Origin: Lactuca virosa
Taxonomy: Eukaryota; Streptophyta; Magnoliopsida; Asterales; Asteraceae
NCBI GenBank assembly: GCA_928212115.1
Contig: CAKMRJ010004445.1
Span: 3,209,027 to 3,273,026 of the forward strand
Direction: 5' to 3'
DNA: 64,000 nt
A program made the translations under genes and the position numbers. Positions 1-12,104 of the stretch are shown piece after piece. Under the pieces are notes generated by a model. That model made no database searches. It saw only the letters and a list, made by a program, of their open reading frames with translations, and was not told the origin of the DNA. How positions within the stretch are numbered: the stretch's first letter is position 1; each line of letters begins with the position of its first letter.

Positions 1-150
1 ACTGAACTGCCTGAATACTGAACTGCCTGAAACACTGGACTGCCTGAACACGGGACTGCCTGAAACACTGAACTTCCTGAAACACTAAACTTCCTGAAAC
101 ACTGAACTGCCTGAACACTGAACTGCCTGAACACTGAACTGCCTGAAACA
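1..150. repeat. Short tandem repeat, ~15-17 bp unit
   Basis: About nine imperfect copies of a unit close to ACTGAACTGCCTGAAAC run from the window edge to about 150. The array continues to the left out of view. It lies in the remains of minus-strand gypsy element F, downstream of its RT fragment in that element's sense, so it may be part of the 3' untranslated region or of a 3' LTR. No coding potential is seen. Confidence 0.8.
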
Positions 151-661
151 GCATGCTGCTACATGGCTATTTTCCAACATCTATCGAGACCTTCCTGGTC
201 TCAATTCATTCATCATTCATCTAAAATATCGGGTTCCCGCCCGACTGCGGAGCCCCAAGGACTCCCTACTTAGTCGCCTCACACAACTTCTGAACGAAAT
301 CCTTCTCTGAAACTAACAACTACTAGTTATCTTGTCACTGTGGCCCTAGCGGCCTTCTGATCTAACTGATCGATTCCACACGTCGAATCCTGAGGTTACC
401 AACCCACAGCTAAACGCGATTGCTACATGACCAATTGTAGCCTTATATAACAAGTAACCTGAAGCAATCCATTTCTTCATCGTTCTCACAACTGCAGTGG
501 CATTCCTACAGTCTTATCACTGGTTCAACTAGGTCTAATCCATCCAGACAATTCCGAAATCCACTTCGTGGATTACCACATCCTTACTGCTACGCCCGAA
601 CTGGGGGGCTAATGTTCCTTCCGCGTCCTAACAACGTGCTCATGCTGTCTACCAGCCAAGT
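151..661. other. Unassigned sequence between tandem repeats
   Basis: No convincing reading frame, RNA gene or transposon terminus is seen. It is probably degraded non-coding sequence of gypsy element F. Confidence 0.4.
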
Positions 662-885
662 GTATTCCACGGCTACACTCGCAGTCTCACAACACTCTAG
701 CACTACCTAACTGCTAGTGAATGTTACGGCTACACCCGTAGACTTACAACACTCTAACACTATCTGGCTGCTAGTGAATGCTACGGCTACACCCGCAGAC
801 TTACAACACTCTAACACTATCTGGCTGCTAGTAAATGCTACGGCTACACCCACAGACTTACAACACTCTAACACTATCTCATTCG
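662..885. repeat. 57-bp tandem repeat, four copies
   Basis: Units start near 662, 719, 776 and 833. Each contains CGGCTACACCCG, then ACTTACAACACTCTAACAC and CTGCTAGTGAATG. Copies 2-4 are nearly identical and the first is more diverged, so the array expanded recently. Minisatellites of this scale are common in LTRs and untranslated regions of gypsy elements and recur in the other families of this window. Confidence 0.85.
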
Positions 886-1288
886 TTGGTTACTAATCCA
901 AACACATCCGATGACGAGTATACATACGACCTATCATTCAAGACTGAACCCATGTCCTGACTGGAATCCCCAACCTGATTCCCTAAGGCTTGCTGGAAAA
1001 CATTACGGGAATGTGATCTCCTTACTGGCAAGTTTTTTTTTTTTCAAACTTCCCTCTCACACTATCCTCAATCCACATATCTGTGTGGACTGTCTTCCTT
1101 TCTGATAAGGATGCGAAACTTATCCCAGTTTCAAAACTGCTCCTACTTCTGAATCCTTGGATGATTCTCCCCCACTTTGATTCAACTAACGTCTTACAGC
1201 ACACAATGCTGGAAGGATCCTCAATCCTTCTTACCATTCTATGCTCAATCTGCTGAAAACCACGTTTGTCATTGCTAGTGTGTCACTA
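886..1288. other. Unassigned sequence in element F
   Basis: Short frames on both strands look like chance frames. No domain is recognised. It lies immediately downstream, in the minus sense, of the reverse transcriptase fragment. Confidence 0.35.
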
Positions 1289-1562
1289 CTAACCAATCCA
1301 AAAGATCACACCACTTCCAAGAATCTGAATACATTTCTGGTGATAACCTGCTAGACCCAGGAAGCTCTGAATCTCAATTGGATACCTCGGAAATTCCCAC
1401 TGCATCACGGCCTCTACCTTAGCCGGAACGACTAGAACACCCTTCTGATTGACAAGGTACCCAAGAGATTGCACCTCGCACAACCAGAACTCACATTTGG
1501 AGTACCTTGCAAAAAGTCTCTCCCTTCTCAAAGTCTCTAGCACCTCCCTCAGGTGCTCCTAG
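1289..1562 (-). pseudogene. Gypsy element F: reverse transcriptase C-terminal fragment
   Basis: The minus-strand frame reads EHLREVLETLRRERL, then SKCEFWL, a PAKVEAV block and SFLGLAGYH. These match the thumb/connection part of Ty3/gypsy RT and align block by block with the RT of element B near 39580-39800. The catalytic DD segment, the protease and the start of RT are absent. The frame breaks at the GLAGYH end, and similarity to B begins abruptly near 1562. F has therefore lost most of pol by internal deletion and cannot encode an enzyme. Element and strand are certain; the exact lineage (Tekay/Del-like) is inferred from similarity to B. Confidence 0.85.
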
Positions 1563-1860
1563 TGTTGGAATATAACCGATCTAAACCCGAACTACACCTT
1601 CCCAAAGGTAGTGAGATACTACCGAGTCTTACTCATACTTGCTATAGTTACTGCATCCAATGTAACCTGCTCTACAGGGGACGTCCTCCAACTATCATTC
1701 CAAATTCAAGATATGCAGATGGCATATGACTCACTCACAAGTAGGTAATATAATATTCCAATATATGTACTTACTAAATCGGTGCAGTAACATAACAACA
1801 ACATCATAAAATAATAATTGACAGGAAGGTAAAAGATACGCACTTCCATCCTCCCGTGCT
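1563..1860. other. Deletion-junction region of element F
   Basis: No coding similarity is seen. It joins the gag zinc-knuckle end (right) to the RT fragment (left) in the minus sense. On the minus strand a GT-containing donor-like site follows the gag end near 1840, where related element B has a short intron, but the rest of that intron and the protease are missing. Confidence 0.4.
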
Positions 1861-2120
1861 GCTCGAATCCTTGCTGAAATCAACCGGAATGCTCTGCTCC
1901 TAGCCGTGGGCGCCCTTGCCCGACCCTGACGCCTGCTGGCGGTTCTCGAAATCACAGGGACAGGAGCTGTCACCTGCCCAGCTGAACACAAACTCGGACA
2001 GTGGGCCTTCTTGTGGCCCCTCCGACTGCAATGGAAACATATTAGGTCAAGTCCCTGGGCGATGGTAGCAGTACAATCTCTGCTAAAATGACCAGTCCGG
2101 CCGCACTTGAAACAACAAGG
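1861..2120 (-). pseudogene. Gypsy element F: gag C-terminus with zinc knuckles
   Basis: The minus-strand translation shows CFKCGRTGHFSRDC, a complete CCHC (CX2CX4HX4C) zinc knuckle. About 20 residues later comes CFHCSRRGHKKAHC, a second one. A basic tail ending in SRAFRL follows, equivalent to SRAFQL before the intron of element B. This is the nucleocapsid part of Gag that binds element RNA. The frame is cut on its upstream side by Copia-1 at 2121; the rest of gag resumes at 10081 across the CAAGG duplication. Confidence 0.85.
2116..2120. repeat. Target site duplication of Copia-1, left copy (CAAGG)
   Basis: CAAGG precedes the first base of the left LTR and recurs directly after the right LTR at 10081-10085. 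A matching 5-bp duplication proves that 2121-10080 inserted as one unit into element F gag. Confidence 0.95.
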
Positions 2121-2906
2121 TGATGGGTTTTTGAGCATTCTAACACTTCCTAAGTGTACATGCAACCCTAATAACCTTGAATCTATGTTTTCTCTATATA
2201 CATGCAAATTTCTTTTTCAAGGTTATTTCCTAACTAGCATGGCATGGGGATTACATAAAACATAAAACTAGTAGAAATACATACCTTGTTGTTGCTTGGA
2301 TTCCTTCAAGACTTTGTGAGCCTAGCACCCCAAATGTTGTGCCTCAAATGCTTCACACAACACCACAAGACTTGGAATAACTTGAGAGAATACTTCTAGC
2401 ACTCAAAATTGGTTATGCCCTCTCTAGTAACACTATGTCCACTAGGTTCACTTTTTGCTAGCCATAGGGTTCCTTTTATAGTGTTGTCACAATTAGGGTT
2501 TACACATGAATGCCCTTAATTGCCATGACTCTTGATTTCCCATGACCCATGGATTTGTAACTCCCATGGACTATCCATGGAGCTCCATATGGTTACATCC
2601 ATAACCCATAAACCATGGATCATTAATCCACCATAAAAGAATTGATGATTGTCATAATCAACCCTATATATTTAATTAGTCTCACTTTGATCACCAAATT
2701 AATACTAGATTAATACTTGATCAATACTAATTAAATAATACTATTATTAATATATTAGAACTTATAATATATTAATAATCATAAGTGCCTTATTCTCTCA
2801 TTTAGTCTATCCAAGTATTGCAATGCCATGCAACCCAAATGGACCATGCCGGGTCGGGTCAAGTACATACCAAATAAAGTTATGGACTTAGACACTATAT
2901 CCAACA
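2121..2906 (-). repeat. Copia-1 3' LTR (786 bp)
   Basis: On the minus strand it begins TGTTGGATATAG and ends CCCATCA. It matches 9294-10080 almost base for base; differences include small indels in the AT-rich part near 2730 and 9900. Confidence 0.95.
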
Positions 2907-2920
2907 GTCTCCCACTTGGA
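2907..2920 (-). other. Copia-1 polypurine tract
   Basis: The minus strand reads CCAAGTGGGAGAC directly before the TGTTGG of the 3' LTR. This purine-rich run primes plus-strand DNA synthesis. The same tract precedes the right LTR of Copia-2 at 63314-63325. Confidence 0.8.
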
Positions 2921-3757
2921 TAAGTCTAATAACTATATTTGCAAATATGACTTCAAAATCCGATAAGAATCGTAGCTCTTTCAAAGTCTCTCGGAACTGA
3001 GATGATGATGATACGCCATTGAAGATAAGTGATCATATAATCCTCTGTTCTCATAATATCAGCCGGACAAACACATGGAGCATGGTCTTACTTATTGTCC
3101 AACATTTGTTTCTCGATCTCTGATTTGTTTCGACATAGAACTAAATTGAACACATCAATTAGGTTCTGACCGGGCCCGGTACATAGGTCAAAACCAAATC
3201 ATCGAGGGGCCCAGATATCGCTTCTATTTCTAGAAGGAACAGATAAACTTCGACTGATATGCTTGTACTAACTACTTGTTGAATTACTCACAAAGGCACG
3301 TTTTATAACATCGAGTTACCAATGCGTTTTCGTACAATCAATGAATAACCAACTCATAGTCAACAACTCATATCTCTAGGTTTGAAGATTCATATGATAT
3401 TACTGTCTCACGATCACTCGAGATAAATTCCATGAAGTGATGCAAGTGAGCGTAGGTTGGATCCAATACTCAGCCCTTATGAGTACTCATGAATGTTGTA
3501 GCAACCATTGCATTGTCCAAAGCACTTTTAGACAAATCATACAAGCCAAATTCATGACAGTCTTAAATCAATACTTACTTCCAAAGTTTGACTGACTGTG
3601 GATGGTTTGAATAATTACATAATTATTCTGGAAGTAAAAACATGCAAAATTGAAACATAGTAAACAATCAACACAAGATAGTAACACCTTACTCATAAAT
3701 AAATAACAACTTTTATTTATCATCAAATGTCAATTACATTTTACAAGTTTCAGGAAT
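2921..3757 (-). other. Copia-1 3' untranslated region with a 12-bp palindrome
   Basis: No coding sequence is seen between the pol stop and the polypurine tract. The region is well conserved with 62492-63325 of Copia-2 although neither encodes protein there. It contains the perfect palindrome ACCGGGCCCGGT at 3169-3180, present in Copia-2 at 63063-63074. Confidence 0.7.
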
Positions 3758-6700
3758 CTAATTATTGAAACTAATATCATCCCTCAGCCCAATGCGCCTC
3801 ACATGCTGTAAATGCTTAACCCTGCTCAGTCCCTTCATGAGGGGATCTGCCGGGTTCTCATTTGATGATACCCTCTTAGCCACGAGGAGTCCTTCTTCTA
3901 TTCGATGTCTGATGAAATGGTATTTTCTGTCAATGTGCCTAGATCTCCCGTGATCTCTCGGTTCCTTAGCCAAAGCAACCGCACTTTCATTGTCACAGAA
4001 AATTTCCATTGGCTCCTTTATAGCTGGTACAACTCCAAGGTCTCCGATGAAGTTCTTTAGCCATATCGCCTCCTTAGCTGCTTCACTTGCTGTTATGTAC
4101 TCTGATTCACAAGTAGAATCAGCTACTGTCTCCTGCTTGGAATTTTTCCAAGTAATTGCCCCTCCATTTAGGATAAAGACCCAGCCTGACTGAGAGCGGA
4201 AATTATCCCTATTAGTCTGGAAGCTAGCATCGCTATATCCTTCCACTCTCAAGTCATCACTGCCTCCGAGGGTAAGGACCCAATCCTTAGTCCTCCGCAG
4301 ATACTTGAGAATGTTCTTTACCGCTGTCCAGTGTGCCTTGCCAGGGTTCCCTTGATATCTACTGACCATGCTCAAAGCAAAGGCCACATCAGGGCGAGTA
4401 CAAGTCATAGCATACATGATCGAGCCCACAGCGGAAGCATATGGTATATGACTCATTTCAGCTATCTCAGCCTCTGTACTCGGACTCTGAGTCTTACTCA
4501 GCTTGGCATTACTCTGGATTGGTAATTCTCCTTTCTTGGATTCTTTCATGCTGAACCTCTTCAGCACCTTATCCAAGTAAGTACTTTGACTAAGTCCAAT
4601 TAGTCTCTTACTCCTATCTCTCAATATCCTTATCCCTAGGATATAGGCAGCTTCCCCAAGGTCCTTCATAGAGAAACACTTCCCAAGCCAGGACTTAACC
4701 TCCTGCAAGGTTGGGACGTCGTTTCCTATGAGAAGTATGTCATCCACATACAACACCAAGAATCTAACTATGCTCTGACATACACACAAGACTCATCCTC
4801 ACTCCTAGAAAAGCCAAACTCTTTGACTTTCTCATCAAAGCAAAGATTCCATCTGCGAGATGCTTGTTTCAATACATAAATGGATTTATCAAGCTTACAT
4901 ACTCTATTAGGGTATCTTGTATCGACAAAACCCTCTGGTTGAGCCATGTAAACATCCTCAGCCAACTTTCCATTAAGGAAAGCGGTTTTGACATCCATTT
5001 GCCATATTTCATAATCATGAAATGCAGCTATGGTTAACAATACTCTAATAGACTTAATCTTAGCTACTGGTGAGAAGGTCTCATCATAGTCAACTCCCGG
5101 AGTTTGAGTAAAGCCCTTCGCAACCAGTCGCGCTTTGTAAGTATGTACCTTCCCATCCATGTCGGTCTTCTTCTTGAAGATCCATTTGCACCCAACTGTC
5201 TTACGACCTGGTACATTGTCAACCAAGTTCCAAACTTGATTGTCATACATGGACTGAATCTCGCTGTCCATAGCCTCCTTCCATTAGCAGACTCAGGGCC
5301 TGCCATGGCTTCCCTGTAATTATTAGGTTCATCCAAATCTATTAGTGTACTATCACTAATAAATGTATCACCTTCAGTGGTGATGTGATAACCATAATAA
5401 AAATCAGGTGTGTTCCTCACCCTAGTGGAACGTCTTGGAGGTGCAGACTCATCTATCGGATCAACAGGAGTTTCCTCCTCAGGTTGGTCGATAGCATTTG
5501 AGGTTCCTTCACCACTTGACTCTTGAAGCTCTTCAAGGTCAATTTGCCTCCCACTGTCCCCTTGGCTTATGAATTCTCTCTCACGAAAGACTCATCTTCT
5601 TGCTACAAAGACCACATTATCACTGGGTCTGTAGAAGAGGTAACCAAAGGATCTCTGTGGGTAGCCGATGAAAATACACCTCTCACTTCGAGGTTCAAGC
5701 TTATCATGAGTCTCACGCCTCACGAAAGCTTCACAACCCCAAATCTTGATGTGGTCCAAATTGGGAACTTTCCCAGTCCACATCTCGTGAGGTGTTTTGG
5801 CAACCTTTTTAGTAGGGACTAGATTAAGGATATGGGCGGCAGTCTCTAAGGCATACCCCCAGAAAGAGATTGGTAACGAAGCTCGACTCATCATGGAACG
5901 AACCATATCCAACAAGGTTCGATTGCGCCTCTCAGCTACACCATTCAACTGTGGTGTTCTGGGAGGTGTCAATTGTGAGACAATCCCACATTCCTTAAGA
6001 TAGTCAAGGAACTCAATGCTAAGATACTCTCCTCCTCGATCGGATCGGAGCATCTTGATGTTCCTGCCCAATTGATTCTCCACTTCCTGCTTAAACTCTT
6101 TGAACTTTTCAAAGGTTTCTGACTTATGCTTGATTAAGTAAATATATCCATATCTACTGTAATCATCAGTAAAAGTCACATAATAGCGATTAGCATCCCT
6201 TGTAGCAACTCTGAAGGGTCCACACACATCCGTGTGTACAAGGTCCAACAAACCTTCACCCCTATCACAAGTACCTGTGAAGGGTGACTTTGTCATTTTT
6301 CCAAGTAAACAAGACTCGCAACTATCATCTGACTTGAGGTCAAATGATTCCAAGACTCCAGCCTTTTGGAGTTGGCCTATGCGCTTCTTGTTAACATGTC
6401 CAAGACGACAATGCCACAAGGATGCTTTATCCAAGCTATCTGAAGAATCAATATACAACACATTATTTCCTAGATTGTCTACAACATTCACGGATTCATA
6501 TACACCATCACAAGGTAATGCTTTAAAGTAAAATACATCATTGTAATAAACATTAATAGCACCATTTTTATTATCAAATGAAAATGTAAAACCTTGTTTG
6601 TACAAGCCATGAAAGGAAATAATATTTCTCGCCATTTCGGGCGAGTAACAACACTTATTCAAATCTAACATTAACCCATTATTAAGCAATAAAGAATAAA

Positions 6701-6908
6701 CTCCTATCTTGGTAACAGGTGATGCTTTCCTGTTGCCCATGACTAAGTTTATCTTCCCGTGCTCCACTTGCTCACTTCTTCTTAGTGCCTGCAAATCAGT
6801 ACAGATGTGAATACCACAACCTGTATCAAGCACCCAAGAATTAGCATTAGATGAGTTATTTAGACAATATTGTGTAAATACCTGCATGGGTGGGTTTAAC
6901 CTTCCCAT
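3758..6908 (-). pseudogene. Copia-1 pol: protease, integrase, reverse transcriptase, RNase H
   Basis: Minus-strand frames cover pol in copia order. 6908-5592 holds the protease motif WVLDTGC, the GAG-pre-integrase block LWHCRLGH, and the integrase core with HTDVCGPF, RSDRGGEY and ERRNRTLLD. After a stop near 5592 come the integrase tail (5420-5064) and RT (5271-4768, KARLVAKG, DVKTAFLNG). A break near 4780 leads to 4789-3758, with the RT catalytic YVDD, then RNase H with ESEY and the DHGRSRHID end. Frame changes near 6870, 5590, 5290 and 4780 break the polyprotein, so no full Pol can be made. The matching order in Copia-2 confirms the assignment. Confidence 0.93.
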
Positions 6909-7780
6909 CCTTTAGATCTTGCAGATATTTGGGGCAGCTTCGCTTGAAGTGTCCCTTATCCTGGCAATAGAAGCACTGTGCTTCCTTTGGGTTTGAAGAA
7001 GGAGTAATGGGACCTTTCTTTGTCCCACTTGAAGAGGAACCATCAAGAGTCTTACCCTTGGTACCCTTCGAAGGGTTTTTCCTCTTCTTACCCTTTCCCT
7101 GCCCAATAGCCAGAACAGGGGCTGTTGAAGGAGTAGAAGTAGCAACCGCTTTACCCTTAAGGCCATTTTCAGCTGTCCTTAAGAGTCCTTGAAGTTTGCT
7201 AAGTGTGACTTCCTCCTTTTTCATATGATAAGTCATACGAAACTGATCATAACTTGGAGGTAAGGAATGGAGAATGATGTCAATCGCCATTTCCTCAGGA
7301 AAGTCAACATTTAGCTTCAGCAACCGGTCAACAAACCTTTGCATTTTTCTGCAAGTGACCGGTGATGGGTTCACCATCCTTCATCCTTGCGGTTATCATG
7401 GAGGAGATGATTTCATACCTCTCCTGACGCGCGCTCTGATGGTACCTTTCCATCAGATCCAGGTGCATCTCATAGGGGTAGAAATCTTCATAGGATTTTT
7501 GAAGTTCAGGAGTCATGGTGGCCATCATGATGCATGCTACTTTAGTAGCATCCTTTTCATGTGCAACAAACTCCGCAAACTCTTCAGGAGTAGCAGTGGC
7601 TTCATTCACAACCTTAAGCTCCCTATCGAGGACATATTCTTTGTCCTCATAGCGGGTAGTCATTCTGATGTTTCTGATCCACTCATTGAAATTAGATCCA
7701 TCAAAGATGACTTTACCACACAAGTTCATAAGGGAAAAGGAGCCTGTTGGGTTTGAGCCAGAAGCATTGTTGGAAGACAT
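6856..7780 (-). pseudogene. Copia-1 gag
   Basis: ATG at 7780 opens MSSNNASGS. An N-terminal block with LCGKVIFDGSNFNEWIRNIR is typical of plant copia Gag. A long helical region and the zinc knuckle CFYCQDKGHFKRSC follow near residue 270. One frameshift near 7340 splits the frame, and an extra base after YTILS near 6860 gives an early stop where Copia-2 continues into protease. The likely role is the structural shell protein of cytoplasmic particles. It is non-functional as it stands unless frameshifting occurs. Confidence 0.9.
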
Positions 7781-8145
7781 CTGAAAGGAAAGAAAGACAA
7801 GTTTCATTAGATTAGGAATCCTTAATAATTCACCCAAATGAAATATAAAGGCTAGGATCCAACAAACTATTTATAGTTGGAAGAGGGATGCCGTAATCCA
7901 TACTATAAAATATTTGAAGGTAGGTAAATGACGATTTACCAATTTCCACCATAAGAACAAAATATTTTATTATTAGGTTTTATTGGTTTTGAAACTCCTA
8001 GATCTTTTGAGATACATTGAACTTTTCAATGGCATGTTTGAATCTCGATTGTGCCCTCTCAAGTTTGTGACTGGGATGCCGAGGATCACAAACAAGGTGT
8101 GAATAACCATACAAATTGACTTGGTACCCTTAACAATATTACCTA

Positions 8146-8181
8146 ATCGATGTGCCGGTTAACCATACACGCTCCACCGAT
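8146..8181 (-). other. Copia leader hairpin 2 (Copia-1)
   Basis: On the minus strand, arms ATCGGTG and CATCGAT pair with one G-U. They enclose a segment holding GGTTAACC (8157-8164). The same position in Copia-2 has ATCGATG/CATCGAT, turning the wobble pair into a Watson-Crick pair. Confidence 0.7.
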
Positions 8182-8224
8182 CTATAATAAAGTCAAGTTA
8201 CCCTTTGCCACTCTTACTAGTCCA

Positions 8225-8262
8225 CGTTAGTGTGCCGGTTAACCACACACGCTCCACTAACG
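8225..8262 (-). other. Copia leader hairpin 1 (Copia-1)
   Basis: Arms CGTTAGTG and CACTAACG are perfectly complementary (8 bp). They enclose GAGCGTGTGTGGTTAACCGG, whose core GGTTAACC (8237-8244) is self-complementary. The arm sequence differs completely from the neighbouring hairpin while the enclosed core is the same. Confidence 0.75.
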
Positions 8263-9279
8263 ACTTGGTAAGGTACAAAGTGTAATTTTATGGGCTAGCA
8301 CCAATTTCACATTTTCCTAAAGTAACTAAGATTAGGAATTTATAATGTATAGTTACTTTATAATTCATTATACTTTTAACAAGTATTTAAAGTCGTATCC
8401 TACCCGTTCGGCTAACGACCCTCCACCGATCAAGGAAGCGGTGGGTGAGAGTGGACACCCATTAAGTCACCATTTTATAGGCAACAACCTTATACCCCCC
8501 TTATAGACCGGCTTCGTGAATGAGGCCTACTAACGGTAAGAATGACATATTCTTATACATATCTATATAATAAAATTATAATAATAGTATAAGTGTTGAT
8601 TTTTAAACTTTTTAAAAATCTAAGGTTTAATTTGGAATTAAAGTATTAAAGTATAAGACTTTTCAAATTCCAAAACTTGAGGGCAAGATTTGAAACTATT
8701 CCAAGTCTCTTCAATTTGTAACTTATGAGTTTTAATGGTTCATAAAAATGAAGACTCTTCATTTTATGAAACCTCTTTAGTTCTTTAATCACAATTAAAA
8801 GAAGTGACTTTTGGTTATCCATAACTTGAGGACAAGTTATGGACACCATCATAGCCATTAAGATCATGAATTAAACACACATGGTGGTTACACATAATTC
8901 CTATGATCTTCTAAAAACTCATAAGAACACAAATTCATGTCAAGCAATTTCAAGAAATCATATAAACATATACAATACTTGAAAATTGATAAAAGTCATG
9001 TAAAATGGGTTAACATAATCATTATCATTTTGAAAAATAGATTTTACAAGTCCAAAACAGATTGGGGTAATGATCTTAATCCATTTCCAGCAACAAAACT
9101 CGAAAAAAAACGCCCAGCACGCTCCTACTCGCCGAGTGCACTATTCTACTCGGCGAGTAGAATGAATTTGTTCATGGACTCGGCGAGTCCTCCCCATGGA
9201 CTCGGCGAGTACAGTCGTCAGAGTGCAGAATTTTCGATTTTTAAGCAGTTTTGCATCAAGTATACAGAAAACAATCCTA

Positions 9280-9292
9280 GGCTCTGATACCA
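9280..9292 (-). other. Copia-1 primer binding site (initiator Met-tRNA)
   Basis: The minus strand reads TGGTATCAGAGCC one base after the 5' LTR end. This complements the 3' end of plant initiator methionine tRNA, the usual primer for first-strand synthesis. Confidence 0.9.
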
Positions 9293-9293
9293 C

Positions 9294-10080
9294 TGATGGG
9301 TTTTTGAGCATTCTAACACTTCCTAAGTGTACATGCAACCCTAATAACCTTGAATCTATGTTTTCTCTATATACATGCAAATTTCTTTTTCAAGGTTATT
9401 TCCTAACTAGCATGGCATGGGGATTACATAAAACATAAAACTAGTAGAAATACATACCTTGTTGTTGCTTGGATTCCTTCAAGACTTTTTGAGCCTAGCA
9501 CCCCAAATGTTGTGCCTCAAATGCTTCACACAACACCACAAGACTTGGAATAACTTGAGAGAATACTTCTAGCACTCAAAATTGGTTATGCCCTCTCTAG
9601 TAACACTATGTCCACTAGGTTCACTTTTTGCTAGCCATAGGGTTCCTTTTATAGTGTTGTCACAATTAGGGTTTACACATGAATGCCCTTAATTGTCATG
9701 ACTCTTGATTTCCCATGACCCATGGATTTGTAACTCCCATGGACTATCCATGGAGCTCCATATGGTTACATCCATAACCCATAAACCATGGATCATTAAT
9801 CCACCATAAAAGAATTGATGATTGTCATAATCAACCCTATATATTTAATTAGTCTCACTTTGATCACCAAATTAATACTAGATTAATACTTAATCAATAC
9901 TATATTAAATAATTACTATTATTATATATTAGAACTTATAATATATTAATAATCATAAGTGCCTTATTCTCTCATTTAGTCTATCCAAGTATTGCAATGC
10001 CATGCAACCCAAATGGACCATGCCGGGTCGGGTCAAGTACATACCAAATAAAGTTATGGACTTAGACACTATATCCAACA
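9294..10080 (-). repeat. Copia-1 5' LTR (787 bp)
   Basis: It ends with TGTTGG...CATCA termini in the minus sense. It is followed on the plus strand by the CAAGG duplication at 10081-10085. As the 5' LTR it would contain the element promoter; an AT-rich block lies near 9840-9950. Confidence 0.95.
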
Positions 10081-10815
10081 CAAGGATCACCACCTCTACT
10101 ACTCCTACACGCACCCCCGTGCGTCCTGTCACACTTACCACATCGGCTGCGGCCCTGGAAGTTTCTCTTCTCGATCTCGACTCGGCCCCTTTGGTTCTTT
10201 AACCTACCCGAACCTGTGGGCCGCTGAACCTCATCCGTTTCCCCTTCCTTTCTTCTGACTCCCGGTCAATCTCTCGCTCCTGCGTTACCCCATCGATCGT
10301 CTGAACAACCGCTGTCTGATCCTGGAGCTTCTCGGTCCAACCTATCAGTGACCCTCTCACGATGTCAGGTAAGCTCCTCGCGAACGACTCGTGATACCTC
10401 CTCCGCAGCAACCCAATCACGCAGAGACTCTCCTGTGGACAGGCTGCCCCACTCACTCCCGAAACCTGATGGCAAGAGCTAAAAATGGGATCCCCCTCCC
10501 TGATGGATCCCTGGGATCCATAAGAGTCGGGCTCTAGACAAGCCCCAAAACTGCCCTGAACTATCCGGCTCTAAAGGCCTCAAGACGACTATCCAAAAGC
10601 TCCACAATGGCCTCCCTAACCGAACTGAATATCACATGAGTCTGATCAATGATGTTGCACATAATATCTGTGGAAATAACATGTCTCATCTGATCATCAA
10701 GCTGTCCGGCTCTAGAGCGTGAGCCAGATCCCTCCTCGGCACCTGAACTGCCAACTGGTATCTCGCGCAACGTCACATGCTGAAAACATATCACAATAAC
10801 TGTCAGAATTCTCAT
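10081..10815 (-). pseudogene. Gypsy element F: gag N-terminal and middle part
   Basis: This continues the gag interrupted by Copia-1. Minus-strand frames at 10815-10561 show an acidic/serine N-terminus and a helix block VREAIVELLDSRLEAF, the counterpart of VKEGIMKIMEERLRSF in element B gag. 10456-10199 shows a block with FARSLPDIVRGSL and QEREIDRE. A segment between is missing or out of frame. It is a broken gag without function. Confidence 0.8.
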
Positions 10816-11783
10816 TGCTGCCGAGGGATCTCACACACACTCTACAATTTCCCTGGTTTCGTCTTGGCCCCTCTTGAATCGAGTACGGATCCTCTGCTTT
10901 CAGTAGTACGGGGCCCATACTACCTTCCACATCTATCCGTACTTTCCTCAAGAGTTCCTTAACTCAAACCAAGCCCCTTCTACTGTACTGATACCTGCTA
11001 CTCTCATCCTAGGCTTGCCCTAGGCAAATCTCTGACTCTAACCCAAACCAGTCCTCAGCTGCTGAAGGCCTCCTTGTAATGGCAATTAGTCATCACCTGA
11101 ATACCATCACATGTGACGAGGCTCGGATAATCCTCCGAGTAAAAGACTCGTCTCTACAACGGTTAGACTCAAACGAGAGCTGCGCAATAGGGCCAAATCC
11201 AACACTCTGAGATTATTCAACCCTGATCACATGCGACGTGACATATTCACCTAATGGCTAACTCCCATCACTCAGAGTCCCACAAAGCACAAAGCAAGCA
11301 GCATTCAGACACAGGAAACTACTAAAGCAATCCTATCCTTATAACAAGAAATTGTACTAGCATACAATGCTAAGCTCATACTATCAGGCATAACCTAAAC
11401 AGGCTATCCTACTGCTGTCTACGCAATACTAGCATGCAATTCTCATAAAGCTGAAACACATATAGCAGGCACATAAGCATCCTCCTAGATCCTTAGTCCT
11501 ATTCTAGCATGCTGTTCTACTGAAACTGAAACTGATAATCATATATAAACGTTGTATGGGTAATTTGGGAGTACTTACTGAGCTCGGCTGAGTGCATGCA
11601 CCACAACCTTTTTCTCTTTTCAAGCTCTTTTCTTTTCTAAAATTTCTTTTTACTTTTCTAAAACTCTTTTCCTTTTAAGTTTCGTTTTGCTTTTCTAAAA
11701 CTCTTTTCGTTTGAAAACTTTATACCACTTCCTTAGTTTGAGTTCAGACACACTCGGGAGTGCGCCCGAATCCCTCAAACCAA
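10816..11783 (-). other. Element F 5' leader
   Basis: This is non-coding sequence between the gag start (left) and the PBS (right) of the minus-strand element. Scattered chance frames only. The conserved hairpin loop found in the leader of element B was looked for and not seen here. Confidence 0.5.
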
Positions 11784-11796
11784 GGCTCTGATACCA
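11784..11796 (-). other. Element F primer binding site
   Basis: The minus strand reads TGGTATCAGAGCC, three bases from the LTR end, followed by TTGGTTTGAGGG. The same arrangement is found in element B at 36541. It is complementary to initiator Met-tRNA and fixes the strand of element F. Confidence 0.9.
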
Positions 11797-12104
11797 ACTT
11801 GTAACATCCCAAAACTACAGTCTGAAAATTTCGTTTTAAATCATTACTTAAACCACAATTGTCAATTAATAACATGAATCATAACATAAAATCATAGTGT
11901 TAATTCAAATTATAATCTTCTTATCAAGTAAAACATCCCAGGCTGACTAGCTATGGTGTGTCCATGCGATCATCCCGAGCTCTACTCTCCGCTACCGAAA
12001 TACCTGAAACCAAAACTGAAAACTGTAAGCACGAAGCTTAGTGAGCTCCCCCAAACTACCACATACCATACTATAACATATAAAGCACATATTTGGCCTT
12101 GCCC

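Larger units (their letters stand above)
7781..9279 (-). other. Copia-1 long 5' leader (about 1.5 kb)
   Basis: There are no supported genes between PBS and gag. Near the PBS it carries ACTCGNCGAGT motifs (9127-9210). In its middle it carries a pair of hairpins shared with Copia-2 (see separate entries). A further hairpin-forming block with CCACCG and CGGTGG arms lies near 8430-8460. Long conserved leaders of retroelements usually hold packaging and dimerisation signals. Confidence 0.6.
2121..10080 (-). mobile_element. Copia-1: complete Ty1/copia LTR retrotransposon, minus strand
   Basis: This 7960-bp unit is flanked by CAAGG on both sides. It has two nearly identical LTRs (2121-2906 and 9294-10080), a PBS matching initiator Met-tRNA beside the right LTR, a polypurine tract beside the left LTR, and gag, protease, integrase, RT and RNase H in copia order on the minus strand. 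The element 5' end is therefore on the right. The LTRs differ by only a few substitutions and small indels, so it is fairly young. Gag and pol still carry several frameshifts, so it is probably not autonomous. It is the same family as Copia-2 at 56367-64000. Confidence 0.95.

Noticed and set aside
5797..6531. Plus-strand frames across Copia-1 pol
   Set aside because: Antisense shadows of integrase; the minus-strand motifs are unequivocal.
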